Program-made: the position numbers and the translations under genes
From: Pelagibacterium halotolerans B2
Lineage (GTDB): Bacteria > Pseudomonadota > Alphaproteobacteria > Rhizobiales > Devosiaceae
Direction of reading: 5' to 3'
Length of the DNA: 64,000 nt
Assembly: GCF_000230555.1 (NCBI RefSeq)
Contig: NC_016078.1
Span: 868,001 to 932,000, forward strand
The notes under the pieces: model-generated
What the model was told of the DNA's origin: nothing
The model's database searches: none
The model's input: only the letters and a program-made list of their open reading frames with translations
In this document: positions 1 through 8,211 of the stretch, piece by piece
Position numbering within the stretch: the stretch's first letter is position 1
Layout of the letters: every line of letters begins with the position of its first letter

Positions 1-392
1 TTTCGGGCGGAGAAAAACAGCGCGTGGCGATTGCCCGCACCATTCTCAAGGCACCACCCATATTGATCCTCGACGAGGCGACATCGGCGCTCGATACCCA
101 CACCGAGCGTGAAATCCAGTCGGCGCTCGATACGGTTGCCCGTGGCCGCACCACGCTGGTCATCGCGCATCGGCTATCAACCGTGGTCGACGCCGATGAG
201 ATCATAGTGCTCCGCGACGGTGTGATCGCCGAGCGGGGAAGGCACAACGACCTTCTGGCCAGCAATGGGCTTTACGCCCAGATGTGGAACCGCCAACGCG
301 AGGCCGCCGAGGCAAGCGAGCGCCTCAGAGCGGCCCAGGAAGACCCTGAAGGGTTTGTAATACGCAAGCCCGCCGAACAACCGGCAGAATAA
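1..392 (+). CDS. ABC exporter, C-terminal part of ATPase domain (Atm1/HMT1-like), 5' truncated
   Basis: Only the last ~129 residues lie in the window; the reading frame is open from base 3. Visible are the ABC signature ([12 protein letters not shown]), Walker B ([12 protein letters not shown]), the D-loop and the H-loop histidine ([10 protein letters not shown]). The C-terminal tail after the H-loop ([16 protein letters not shown]) resembles Atm1/ABCB7-type half-transporters that export glutathione-linked sulfur or metal compounds; that subfamily assignment is inference, because the membrane domain is outside the window. A strong hairpin terminator follows immediately after the stop codon. 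Confidence 0.8.
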   Translation, partial: SGGEKQRVAIARTILKAPPILILDEATSALDTHTEREIQSALDTVARGRTTLVIAHRLSTVVDADEIIVLRDGVIAERGRHNDLLASNGLYAQMWNRQREAAEASERLRAAQEDPEGFVIRKPAEQPAE

Positions 393-422
393 AAAAGGCC
401 CCGCATTGACGGGGCCTTTTTT
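391..422. terminator. Bidirectional Rho-independent terminator
   Basis: Perfect stem GGCCCCG/CGGGGCC around a six-base loop, flanked by A6 on the left and T6 on the right, so it can end transcription from both the ABC exporter (+) and the RND gene (-). It fills the entire gap between the two stop codons. Confidence 0.9.
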
Positions 423-3400
423 CTATTCGGCTGCAGGTCTGCGGGAAAGAACCGTTACGCCATTTTCATTGCGCTCTATAAGTTCTGTATCCTTGGTCAC
501 TATATGCTTCCGGGCCGTATCGTCCCCTGCCACTTCAACGGCCATGCCGTCAAAGCCGGAGGGTGCGGCTTCCTCGGCGCGCCGCCCGCGAACCCAGTTG
601 AACACGCTGGCGACCTGGCTCTTGATGACCTTTGGTGCGGTAATCATCACCGGAACCATGATGAGGGTCAGGGCGGTCGAAAAGAACAGCCCGCTCACCA
701 GAGCGGCAGACAGGTGAATAAACCAGGACCCGGCAATGCCACCGACGACGATCTCGCGCCGAAGGAAGTCGAATTCGATATTGGCCCACATGGGAATAAC
801 GCCGAGAGCGGTCAGGAATGCGGTGAGCAGAACCGGGCGCACGCGTTGCGCTGCCGTGAGCAACATTGCGGTCACGGGCTCGACCTGCTGATGACGGTTG
901 TACTCGTTGTAGGTATCGATCAGAACGATGCCGTTCTTGACCACGATACCGGCGAGCGCCACCACCCCCAGCCCCGTCATGATGGCCGAAAAGCTCATGC
1001 CCGTAGCCAACATGCCGAGCAGAACACCTGCAACGGACATGAACACCGTCGAGAGCGTCACGAACACCTGGTAGAAGCTGTTGTATTCGAGCAGCAGGAT
1101 CAGGAAGATCAGAAACACAGCCGCACCGAACGCCTGTCCGATGAATGCGTTGGCATCGCCCATCTGCTCTTCGGCGCCACCGAAAGCAAAGGTAACGCCG
1201 TCGGGCCATTCCTGCCCATCCAGCCAGGCCTGCAATTCGGCTACCCGCGTGGCCGGGTAAACACCTTCGGGCAGATTGACCAGATTGGCCGCAATCGGCA
1301 TGACATAGACCTGATTGCGACGCTCGATATTTGCAACCCTGGGCACGGCCTGCCGCTCGATAAAGTTCGAGACCGGCACCATGCCTTCGGAGGTCGCAAT
1401 GCGCATGGAATCGAGCGCGTCAAGCGTGCGTTCGTCCTGTGGAAGGCGAACCTTGATGTCGAGTTCGTCTCCTGTCTGTTGATCGCGATAGGTGCCGAGA
1501 TCGACGCCTGACGTCACCAACTGCACATAGGGTGCCAGTTCACGGACACCGATGCCGTATCTGGCCGCCTCGAGGCGATCAACGGTAACCTGCCAGTCGA
1601 TACCGGGCGAGGGACGGCCGTCCTCGATATCTGCGGTATTGGGCAACTCATCCTCGAGATACTCTCGGATGCGGGCAACCGTGGGCGCCAGGGTGTCGTA
1701 GTTGGTACTCTCAACGCGCATGTTGATGTCCTTGCCGGCAGGCGGACCGCTCTCGGTGGCGAGAACCTGAACCTGCAGGCCGGAAATATCGGCAACGCGT
1801 TGACGGATATCGGTAAAGATTTCCTCGGCCTTGACCCGGTTGTTGTAGTCGATGAGTTGGAGCTGGAAATTGCCGATCGTATCGGGAGGCATCGTGCCCA
1901 TGGCGCCCGTGGTGCCGAACTGCATGATGATGTCCCGGATACCGTGGACCTGCATCAGTTCGTCTTCGACCTCGACGAGCATGTCGCGAACCTCTTCGGG
2001 GGAATAATTGCCCCGCGCAACCACGGCGACGGTTGCGTATTCCGGTTCGGAAGCCGGGAATGCCTCGACACCGGTCGGGTTGGCCGCATAGGTGAAAAAC
2101 ACTCCGAAGACGATACCGAAGCCAACCAGCAGTGTCGGAACGGGCCACCTCAGAAGCACCGACATTATGCGCACGTAAACACCGGTCAGTCCCTTCACCT
2201 TCTTTGGGTGGAACTTTTCGGGATACATAACGATATCGGCCTGTTCCTTGCGCTCGGGATCGACGTGGGTCGAGGCAATGACTGCGCCGATCACAGGCAT
2301 GAAGATCAGCGCCGAAATGAACGATGCGGACATGACCACGATGACGATCGTTGGCAGGTCGGTCATGAACTTGCCGATGATGCCGGGCCAGAACAGCAGG
2401 GGGACGAAGGCGGCCAGCGTCGTGGCGGTCGCACCGATGACCGGAATGAACATCTTGTGCATCGCCTGGATGAAGGCTTCCTTCTTGGAGACACCTTCCT
2501 GCAGCTTTCGCTCCGCGTACTCGACAACCACGACCGGGTCGTCGACCAGCACGCCCACTGCGATCACCAACCCGAACATAACCATCATGTTGATCGTCAT
2601 GCCGGTCATCTGCATGTACAGAAACGCGATCATGAACGACAGCGGGATCGACATCCCGATCATGAATGCAGCGCGCGGCCCCAACACGGCAACGCACGTT
2701 ATGAGCACGAGCGCGACAGCGGTCAGCACGGCCGCTTCGAGTGAGCGGAAGAGCTGAATCGTGGTTTCGGCCTGATCGAGAAAGAAGCTGTGACCAACGC
2801 CCTGCGGCCATTGTGCGGCGGTCTCTTCGGTGACCGCGCGAACGGTGTCGGACACCTCGATGATGTTGGTCCCGGCCTTCTTGCTCACGCCAAGAATAAG
2901 GGCAGGGGAGCCATTGACGTTGGTATATTCGGTGGCGTCCTCGAGCGTTCGTGTAACGTTTGCAATATCGCCGAAGGTGACCACGGAGTTGCCGTCGGTC
3001 TTGATCGGCAGTTCGAACACATCCTGCGCGCTGGTGATGAGGCCCGGTACTTCGACACTGAACGAGCCTTGGCCGGTATTGATCGTGCCGCCGGGGACAA
3101 CGAGATTGTTGCGTGCCAGCGCGTCGAACAACTGGTTCGCCGTCAGGTTGTAGGCTTCGAGGCGCATCAGGTCGATCGTGACCTCGACCACTTCATCCCG
3201 CGCGCCCGAAAGCGTGACTTCGCGCACGGCACCGATGCCTTCAAGTGCGGTTTGCAGCTCCTCTGCCCGCCGCACCAGTTCGCGTTCCGGAACATCGCCG
3301 TAAACAGCCACCGATATGATGGGAAAACCCACCATGTCGATCTCGTTGACGGTGGGGTCGGTCGCGTCATCGGGCAGGTTTGCCTTGATGGCGTCGACGC

Positions 3401-3734
3401 GCGCGCGCGTGTCGGCCAAGGCCTGGTCCGTCTCGACATTTGCATCGAACTCAAGAACCACCGAGGCATGTCCGGTGGTCGAAGTCGACGTCATGTTGAC
3501 GAGCCCGTCCAGCCCGTTCAGCTCTTCTTCTGCGGGCTTGGCCAGCAGGTTTTCTGCGTCGCGGGGCGAAACGCCTGTCTGGCTTATGGAAACGTAGAGA
3601 TACGGGACGTCGATTGCCGGAAAGCTCTCCTTGGGCAAAACCGAGTAAGAGAGCCCGCCCGCGAGCAGGAGCAGCGCCATGATGGTCATCACGACGCGCG
3701 GCATGCGCAGAATGCGTTCAATGAAACGGGTCAT
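423..3734 (-). CDS. RND-family efflux transporter permease subunit
   Basis: 1103 aa, the usual length for HAE1/AcrB-type RND pumps, which sit in the inner membrane and expel drugs or other amphiphiles using proton influx. N-terminal TM1 (around residues 10-30) is followed by a large periplasmic porter domain. TM4 carries the proton-relay pair in GVLVDDPVVVVE. A second TM block (about residues 525-550) and second porter domain complete the tandem-duplicated architecture, ending with a TM block around 880-1040. It is the last gene of an operon PadR - adaptor - permease and its start overlaps the adaptor stop by 4 nt. No outer-membrane TolC-type channel is encoded alongside, so one must come from elsewhere. 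Substrate unknown. Confidence 0.93.
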   Translation of the reverse strand: MTRFIERILRMPRVVMTIMALLLLAGGLSYSVLPKESFPAIDVPYLYVSISQTGVSPRDAENLLAKPAEEELNGLDGLVNMTSTSTTGHASVVLEFDANVETDQALADTRARVDAIKANLPDDATDPTVNEIDMVGFPIISVAVYGDVPERELVRRAEELQTALEGIGAVREVTLSGARDEVVEVTIDLMRLEAYNLTANQLFDALARNNLVVPGGTINTGQGSFSVEVPGLITSAQDVFELPIKTDGNSVVTFGDIANVTRTLEDATEYTNVNGSPALILGVSKKAGTNIIEVSDTVRAVTEETAAQWPQGVGHSFFLDQAETTIQLFRSLEAAVLTAVALVLITCVAVLGPRAAFMIGMSIPLSFMIAFLYMQMTGMTINMMVMFGLVIAVGVLVDDPVVVVEYAERKLQEGVSKKEAFIQAMHKMFIPVIGATATTLAAFVPLLFWPGIIGKFMTDLPTIVIVVMSASFISALIFMPVIGAVIASTHVDPERKEQADIVMYPEKFHPKKVKGLTGVYVRIMSVLLRWPVPTLLVGFGIVFGVFFTYAANPTGVEAFPASEPEYATVAVVARGNYSPEEVRDMLVEVEDELMQVHGIRDIIMQFGTTGAMGTMPPDTIGNFQLQLIDYNNRVKAEEIFTDIRQRVADISGLQVQVLATESGPPAGKDINMRVESTNYDTLAPTVARIREYLEDELPNTADIEDGRPSPGIDWQVTVDRLEAARYGIGVRELAPYVQLVTSGVDLGTYRDQQTGDELDIKVRLPQDERTLDALDSMRIATSEGMVPVSNFIERQAVPRVANIERRNQVYVMPIAANLVNLPEGVYPATRVAELQAWLDGQEWPDGVTFAFGGAEEQMGDANAFIGQAFGAAVFLIFLILLLEYNSFYQVFVTLSTVFMSVAGVLLGMLATGMSFSAIMTGLGVVALAGIVVKNGIVLIDTYNEYNRHQQVEPVTAMLLTAAQRVRPVLLTAFLTALGVIPMWANIEFDFLRREIVVGGIAGSWFIHLSAALVSGLFFSTALTLIMVPVMITAPKVIKSQVASVFNWVRGRRAEEAAPSGFDGMAVEVAGDDTARKHIVTKDTELIERNENGVTVLSRRPAAE

Positions 3735-5020
3735 GCAGGTGCGCCTTCTTTAGAAGTCTCCGTGACGTCGCCCGAGACAGCTTCCTGCCCGGCTCGTACG
3801 GCCTGTCCATCGACTACGAATTCCTGGCCAATGGTAATGATCTCGATTGATGCGGGCAGCCCAGTCACCCAGACGCCGTCCCTTGTATCGGACACGATGG
3901 TGACCGGGTGGAAGGCAACGATTCCGTCCTCGACGGACCTGACGCCCAGTACGCCGGCGTCGTTCAATGTCAGAACCGATTGGGGCAACAGGTGCCCCGG
4001 CATCGAACCCATATTGACCGTTGCGGTTGCCGTGACACCCTCCCGGATCGCAAAGTCGGGATTGGCGAATTCGATCTCGACGGGGAAAGAGCGGGTCGCA
4101 TCGTCGGCGCTGGCCGCGACATAGGTCACCTCACCGGTCGCATCCTGGTCGGTCACCGTGTTCAATGTGGCCGGAAGCCCGGTTCGGGCCAGTGTAATAT
4201 TGGCTTCCGCGACCGAGCCCGAGAAAACGATAGGATCGAGCTGAACGATGGTAGCGCAAACACCCCCCTGAGAGAGCATCGACCCACGTGTGGCAATAGG
4301 GGCCTGAACCAGACCCGAGACCTCGGCCACGATTTCAGTGCGGTCGAGTTCTGCCAACGCGTTGTCCAGGGCGGCCTGTGCCGAGGAAACCTGCGCTTCG
4401 GCGCCAGCCAGAGCGACTTGCACCGAGTTGGCCGTATTTGCAGGAGCCAGACCGCGTTCGCGCAGAGACGTGTTTGTCTCCAGATCGAGCTGAGCCTGGG
4501 CAAGCCCGGCCTGAGCCTGGGCAAGCCCGGCCTCGGCCTGGGCAACGGCTGCCGCGCGCGTGCCGGGAGCAAGCGAGCACAGGAGGTCGCCGGCCTCCAC
4601 CTGATCGCCCTTGCTCACATGGACGGTCTCGACCACGGCGGTGGTTTCGGCGACAGCCGACACATTGGCCGCGGCGGGTGGTTTTCCGCGAAGCGTGACC
4701 TCGATCGGCATCTGTTGACGCTCGAAGGTCTCCGTGCGCACCGAGACGGAGGATCCTTCCGATCCATTGGCTTGCGCGACGCGCTCGGCAACCGTCATGC
4801 GTGCCAGCTCGACGTCCTCCGAAGAATGCTCCGGCAGGACGCCCGCATCGGCGAGCGCCGTCGAAATGGGGCCATGATCATCGCCCTCGATCAGGCCAAC
4901 GATCGAATGCTCGCCATTGCCGGGGCCTTGGCCGCCCATCACCAGGGTTCCGGTGCCCAGCCAGATCGCCGCTCCGGCAAGGATGAAAAACGACAAACCG
5001 AAAGATTTAAGAAATTGCAT
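3731..5020 (-). CDS. RND efflux periplasmic adaptor (HlyD/MFP family)
   Basis: 429 aa membrane-fusion protein that bridges the RND permease to an outer-membrane channel. An N-terminal membrane anchor (SFGLSFFILAGAAIWLGTG) is followed by a lipoyl half-motif (HVSKGDQVEAGDLLCSL), an alpha-helical hairpin, the second lipoyl half (IVAEVSGLVQAPIATRGSML) and beta-barrel domains. In the hairpin the code is locally repetitive: GLAQAQA is encoded twice by near-identical 21-bp units around 4495-4540. It is the middle gene of the PadR-adaptor-permease operon, with its stop overlapping the permease start (ATGA) and a 12-bp gap to the regulator. Confidence 0.92.
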   Translation of the reverse strand: MQFLKSFGLSFFILAGAAIWLGTGTLVMGGQGPGNGEHSIVGLIEGDDHGPISTALADAGVLPEHSSEDVELARMTVAERVAQANGSEGSSVSVRTETFERQQMPIEVTLRGKPPAAANVSAVAETTAVVETVHVSKGDQVEAGDLLCSLAPGTRAAAVAQAEAGLAQAQAGLAQAQLDLETNTSLRERGLAPANTANSVQVALAGAEAQVSSAQAALDNALAELDRTEIVAEVSGLVQAPIATRGSMLSQGGVCATIVQLDPIVFSGSVAEANITLARTGLPATLNTVTDQDATGEVTYVAASADDATRSFPVEIEFANPDFAIREGVTATATVNMGSMPGHLLPQSVLTLNDAGVLGVRSVEDGIVAFHPVTIVSDTRDGVWVTGLPASIEIITIGQEFVVDGQAVRAGQEAVSGDVTETSKEGAPA

Positions 5021-5032
5021 AAACAGCGCCCT

Positions 5033-5605
5033 CTACTCTGCTGCTTGCTGCCCGGTGCGCGCTTGGTCCCGTCGCGCAGAGGCAATTAAATTGGTCATGT
5101 GGGTATGGAGATGCTCATATGCAACTTCAAGGCAGGTAATCCCGTAGCTGACCACCCATGCGTCATTGGCATGGCTCGTAGTCTCGCCGGTTTCCATTTC
5201 CCGCTGCAATTCTTTGAGCTCGTTGATCTGGGCCGTGAGATCGGCAAGTCTGTCTTCGATCCGAGACCTCACCAGATCCGCGTCGAGCAAATGTGCAAAA
5301 CGCGCAAAGAGCAGAAAGGGGCTGCGAAAGATGTCGCCGCCCAGCGGTTCGTGCAGGGCATCGCAGAAGGCTGCCCGACCGGCGTCAGTAATGGAATAGA
5401 TCTTTTTGGACGGCTTGCCGTCCTGATGCTCGATCCTTGAGGTGACCAAGCCGTCGTCCTCGAGCTTGGCGAGCGCCGGATAGATCGAGCCGAAGCTGGC
5501 TTCGACGAAATACGCGCCGCTGCCTTCGGTACAGAGCTTGCGAATTTCATAGCCGCTCGCCTCCTGCGTGTAGAGGAACGATAGGCATAGGGTTCGAACG
5601 TTCAT
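5033..5605 (-). CDS. PadR family transcriptional regulator
   Basis: 190 aa. The N-terminal winged helix (about residues 5-85) has the PadR pattern: EASFGSIYPALAKLEDDGLV followed by a beta-wing with KPSKKIYSIT. The C-terminal half is helical with a coiled-coil-like stretch (LADLTAQINELKELQREM), typical of the PadR dimerisation domain. As first gene of the RND efflux operon it probably represses its own operon and is released by a pump substrate; this is the usual arrangement for the family and is inferred here. A candidate operator palindrome lies just upstream at 5617-5637. Confidence 0.9.
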   Translation of the reverse strand: MNVRTLCLSFLYTQEASGYEIRKLCTEGSGAYFVEASFGSIYPALAKLEDDGLVTSRIEHQDGKPSKKIYSITDAGRAAFCDALHEPLGGDIFRSPFLLFARFAHLLDADLVRSRIEDRLADLTAQINELKELQREMETGETTSHANDAWVVSYGITCLEVAYEHLHTHMTNLIASARRDQARTGQQAAE

Positions 5606-5616
5606 GTTCCGTTGAT

Positions 5617-5637
5617 CATATGCTGGTTCAGAATATG
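5617..5637. promoter_or_regulatory. Candidate PadR operator upstream of the RND operon
   Basis: Inverted repeat CATAT-N11-ATATG 12 bp upstream of the PadR start codon. PadR proteins usually bind AT-rich dyads with this sort of spacing next to their own gene. The arms are only 5 bp, so the call is tentative. Confidence 0.35.
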
Positions 5638-5746
5638 ACGGGGCTATATATTACGGATCGGCTTTTGCCAAGGTATACGACCAGGAGTCGCATCCGGATT
5701 ACTCCCGATACGCCCACAGTTCCTACAATGAGATGAGCAAACGGCG

Positions 5747-6610
5747 TTAACCGATGCTTATGTCGAGCCCAAGATCAAGCGGAGTGGCCGCGGTGGTTAT
5801 GCGGCTCGTCGAAATGTAATCGACACCAGTGCGAGCGATCGGTGCCACACGCTCGAGAGTGACATTGCCCGATGCTTCGAGTTTGGCGCGTCCCGCAGTG
5901 ACCGCAACGGCTCGGGCCAGTGTCTCCTCATCCATGTTATCGAGGAGGATTGCATTGGCGCCCGCGGACAGGGCTTCCTCGAGTTGACCGAGCGTATCGA
6001 CTTCGACCTCGATTGCCACGAGGTGGCCCGCAAATGCCTTCGCGGCCGCAATGGCGTCGGCCACGCCGCCGGCCACTGCTATGTGGTTGTCCTTGATGAG
6101 TATGGCATCGCTCAGCCCGAAGCGGTGATTGTGGCCACCGCCGCACCGAACTGCATACTTTTCCAGGGCCCGCAGCCCCGGTGTGGTCTTTCGTGTACAG
6201 CAGATATGGGCTGCTGTACCCACTGTCTGCATCGCGAAGCTGCGCGTCAGGGTTGCGATGCCACTCAAATGGGTCAGGAAATTGAGGGCGGTACGCTCCG
6301 CAGCCAGCAGGCTTCGTGCATTGCCCCGTATTTCGAGAATGGCGTCTCCAGCCTCGACAATGGCGCCGTCGGCAACAAGCAATTCGGTTTCAAGTCCCGG
6401 CCCAATCAGCGAAAAAGCTGAAACGGCGCAATCCAGTCCGCAAATCACCCCGGGGGTGCGCGCGTTGACACGGGCGACCGCCAGCGCATCGGGCGATATC
6501 GTTGCTTGGGAGGTGATATCGCCAGCCTGCCCGAGATCTTCGTCGAGCGCAGCGGTAACGGCACGTTCGATGATTTGGCGAGGGACGGCGGGCCGATAAG
6601 CATCGATCAT
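5747..6610 (-). CDS. nadC: Nicotinate-nucleotide pyrophosphorylase (carboxylating)
   Basis: 287 aa, normal length for quinolinate phosphoribosyltransferase, which converts quinolinate and PRPP to nicotinate mononucleotide, CO2 and PPi in de novo NAD synthesis. Recognisable blocks are the N-terminal EDLGQAGDITSQATI, the catalytic stretch AERTALNFLTHLSGIAT, the phosphate-binding CTRKTTPGLRALEKYAVRCG and ILIKDNHI, and the C-terminal LEASGNVTLERV. The ATG at 6610 overlaps the stop of the upstream lactate dehydrogenase (ATGA). The frame remains open further upstream, but that part is only the shifted frame of the dehydrogenase. nadA and nadB are not nearby. Confidence 0.95.
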   Translation of the reverse strand: MIDAYRPAVPRQIIERAVTAALDEDLGQAGDITSQATISPDALAVARVNARTPGVICGLDCAVSAFSLIGPGLETELLVADGAIVEAGDAILEIRGNARSLLAAERTALNFLTHLSGIATLTRSFAMQTVGTAAHICCTRKTTPGLRALEKYAVRCGGGHNHRFGLSDAILIKDNHIAVAGGVADAIAAAKAFAGHLVAIEVEVDTLGQLEEALSAGANAILLDNMDEETLARAVAVTAGRAKLEASGNVTLERVAPIARTGVDYISTSRITTAATPLDLGLDISIG

Positions 6611-7764
6611 GAGAAGACGTCCGGATTGACCAGATTGTGCTGGCCCACATTGGCGATGTCGCGCTCGCCGCACAGTGCCATGGTGATATCGAGCTCGTTG
6701 CGAATGATGTCGAGCGCCTGTTTGACGCCTGCTTCGCCTCCTGCGCCGAGCCCATAGAGCCAGGGCCTGCCGATATAGACACCCTTGGCTCCCAGACACA
6801 GCGCCCGCATGACGTCCTGTCCCGAACGGATGCCGCCGTCCATGTGCACTTCCATCCTGTCGCCCACCGCTTCGACTATGGCGGGGAGGGCGGCGATTGA
6901 GGAGGGTGCGCCATCGAGCTGGCGTCCGCCATGATTGGATACGATGATCGCGTCCACACCCGAAGCTGCCGCCATGCGAGCGTCTTCGGCGTCCATGATA
7001 CCTTTGAGGATCAGTTTTCCACCCCAGCGTTCCTTGATCCACTCGATATCGGACCAGTTGAGCTTGGGATCGAATTGTTCGGCCGTCCATGAGGACAACG
7101 AGGAGATGTCACCGACGTTTTCGGCATGACCGACGATGTTGCGAAAGGTGTGCCGTCGTGTTCTGAGCATCGACAGGCACCATTGTGGTCGCGAGGCCAA
7201 TTGCCAGATAGTGTTGAGATTGATCCTGGGGGGCGCCGAAAGGCCGTTGCGGGCGTCCTTGTGCCGTTGCCCCAAAATCTGCAGATCGAGTGTAAGGACC
7301 AGCGCCGAACAATTGGCCGCCTTAGCCCGATCGATCAGGTTGTACATGAACTGCCGGTCCCGCATCACATAGAGCTGGAACCAGAACGGAGCGCCGCCCG
7401 TCGCTTCCGATACGTCCTCTATTGAGCATATGCTCATGGTCGAGAGCGTGAAAGGTATGCCGAAGGCGCGCGCCGCTTTGGCGCCAAGCATTTCCCCATC
7501 GGGATGCTGCATGCCACCGAAACCGGTCGGAGCGATCGCAACGGGCATGGAGACGTTCTGTCCGGCCATTGTCGAGGCGAGCGAGCGATTGCTCATGTCG
7601 ACGGCAACGCGCTGGCGAAATTTCACCTTGGAAAAATCGGCCTCGTTAGCGGTGTAGGTGCTTTCGGTCCACGATCCGGAATCGGCGTAATCGAAAAACA
7701 TCCGCGGCACGCGGCGCTTGGCCCGGGCCTTGAGGTCGTCAATTGTCTGTGCCGGAAAACCCAT
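6607..7764 (-). CDS. lldD: FMN-dependent L-lactate dehydrogenase (alpha-hydroxyacid dehydrogenase family)
   Basis: 385 aa, full family length. It oxidises L-lactate (or a related 2-hydroxyacid) to pyruvate and passes electrons to the respiratory chain from the inner face of the membrane. The FMN TIM barrel is clear: PVAIAPTGFGGMQHPDGE, the substrate/FMN segment LVLTLDLQILGQRHKD, the lysine in LILKGI and the active-site block SNHGGRQLD containing the proton-abstracting His. VHMDGGIRSGQDV and YIGRPWLYG form the phosphate site. It starts with ATG after a GGAGG ribosome site and is translationally coupled to nadC. Substrate specificity within the family cannot be read directly. Confidence 0.92.
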   Translation of the reverse strand: MGFPAQTIDDLKARAKRRVPRMFFDYADSGSWTESTYTANEADFSKVKFRQRVAVDMSNRSLASTMAGQNVSMPVAIAPTGFGGMQHPDGEMLGAKAARAFGIPFTLSTMSICSIEDVSEATGGAPFWFQLYVMRDRQFMYNLIDRAKAANCSALVLTLDLQILGQRHKDARNGLSAPPRINLNTIWQLASRPQWCLSMLRTRRHTFRNIVGHAENVGDISSLSSWTAEQFDPKLNWSDIEWIKERWGGKLILKGIMDAEDARMAAASGVDAIIVSNHGGRQLDGAPSSIAALPAIVEAVGDRMEVHMDGGIRSGQDVMRALCLGAKGVYIGRPWLYGLGAGGEAGVKQALDIIRNELDITMALCGERDIANVGQHNLVNPDVFS

Positions 7765-7859
7765 TCGCCCCGCCTCCCGTTCTCGTGCATCTTTGCACTC
7801 AATAGCGGGACACAGGGCGAGGGGAAAGTGTCATTATCCCAAGACCGGGTCGTTGAGGA

Positions 7860-8006
7860 TCAGTTGCCCTCTACCGAAAGCCCCTGTTCATTGAGCTCGA
7901 TCTGGACGCCGTCGGGTTGGGATTCCTGTTGATAGGCGTAAATTGCAAAACCGATAACCACGACGATCAGGGCGCCAAGCAACAGATAAAGCGTATTGCG
8001 GCTCAT
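7860..8006 (-). CDS. Small single-pass membrane protein
   Basis: 48 aa starting MSRNTLYLLLGALIVVVIGF, preceded by a GGAGA ribosome site. One N-terminal transmembrane helix (about residues 5-25) is followed by a short acidic tail (YQQESQPDGVQIELNEQGLS). The ATG at 8006 is preferred over an upstream in-frame ATG at 8042 because of its ribosome site. The TM-plus-amphipathic-tail design is a recurring type of unannotated small inner-membrane protein in Hyphomicrobiales; function unknown. It stands alone between lldD and the GGDEF-EAL gene. Confidence 0.7.
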   Translation of the reverse strand: MSRNTLYLLLGALIVVVIGFAIYAYQQESQPDGVQIELNEQGLSVEGN

Positions 8007-8211
8007 CAAAGTCTCCAAAAAACTGTTTAAGCAATAAGGCATTCAATGCAGGTGTGAAACGCCGAGAGGGTCGCTCGGTTCCGTAACCGGAGATTAACCG
8101 CGTGGCACCGCCTGTTGTGAAATCCGCAAATCCACCAATAGGATTCATTCTTGTTTCAGGGGTGCGTCCCATGATGCCCGACCAGTTTGGGGACGGTTGG
8201 GGAAATAGCGG

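Noticed and set aside
1800..2744. Antisense frame of 314 codons inside the RND permease gene
   Set aside because: His/Asp/Arg-rich low-complexity sequence typical of the reverse frame of a GC-rich membrane protein gene; no ribosome site.
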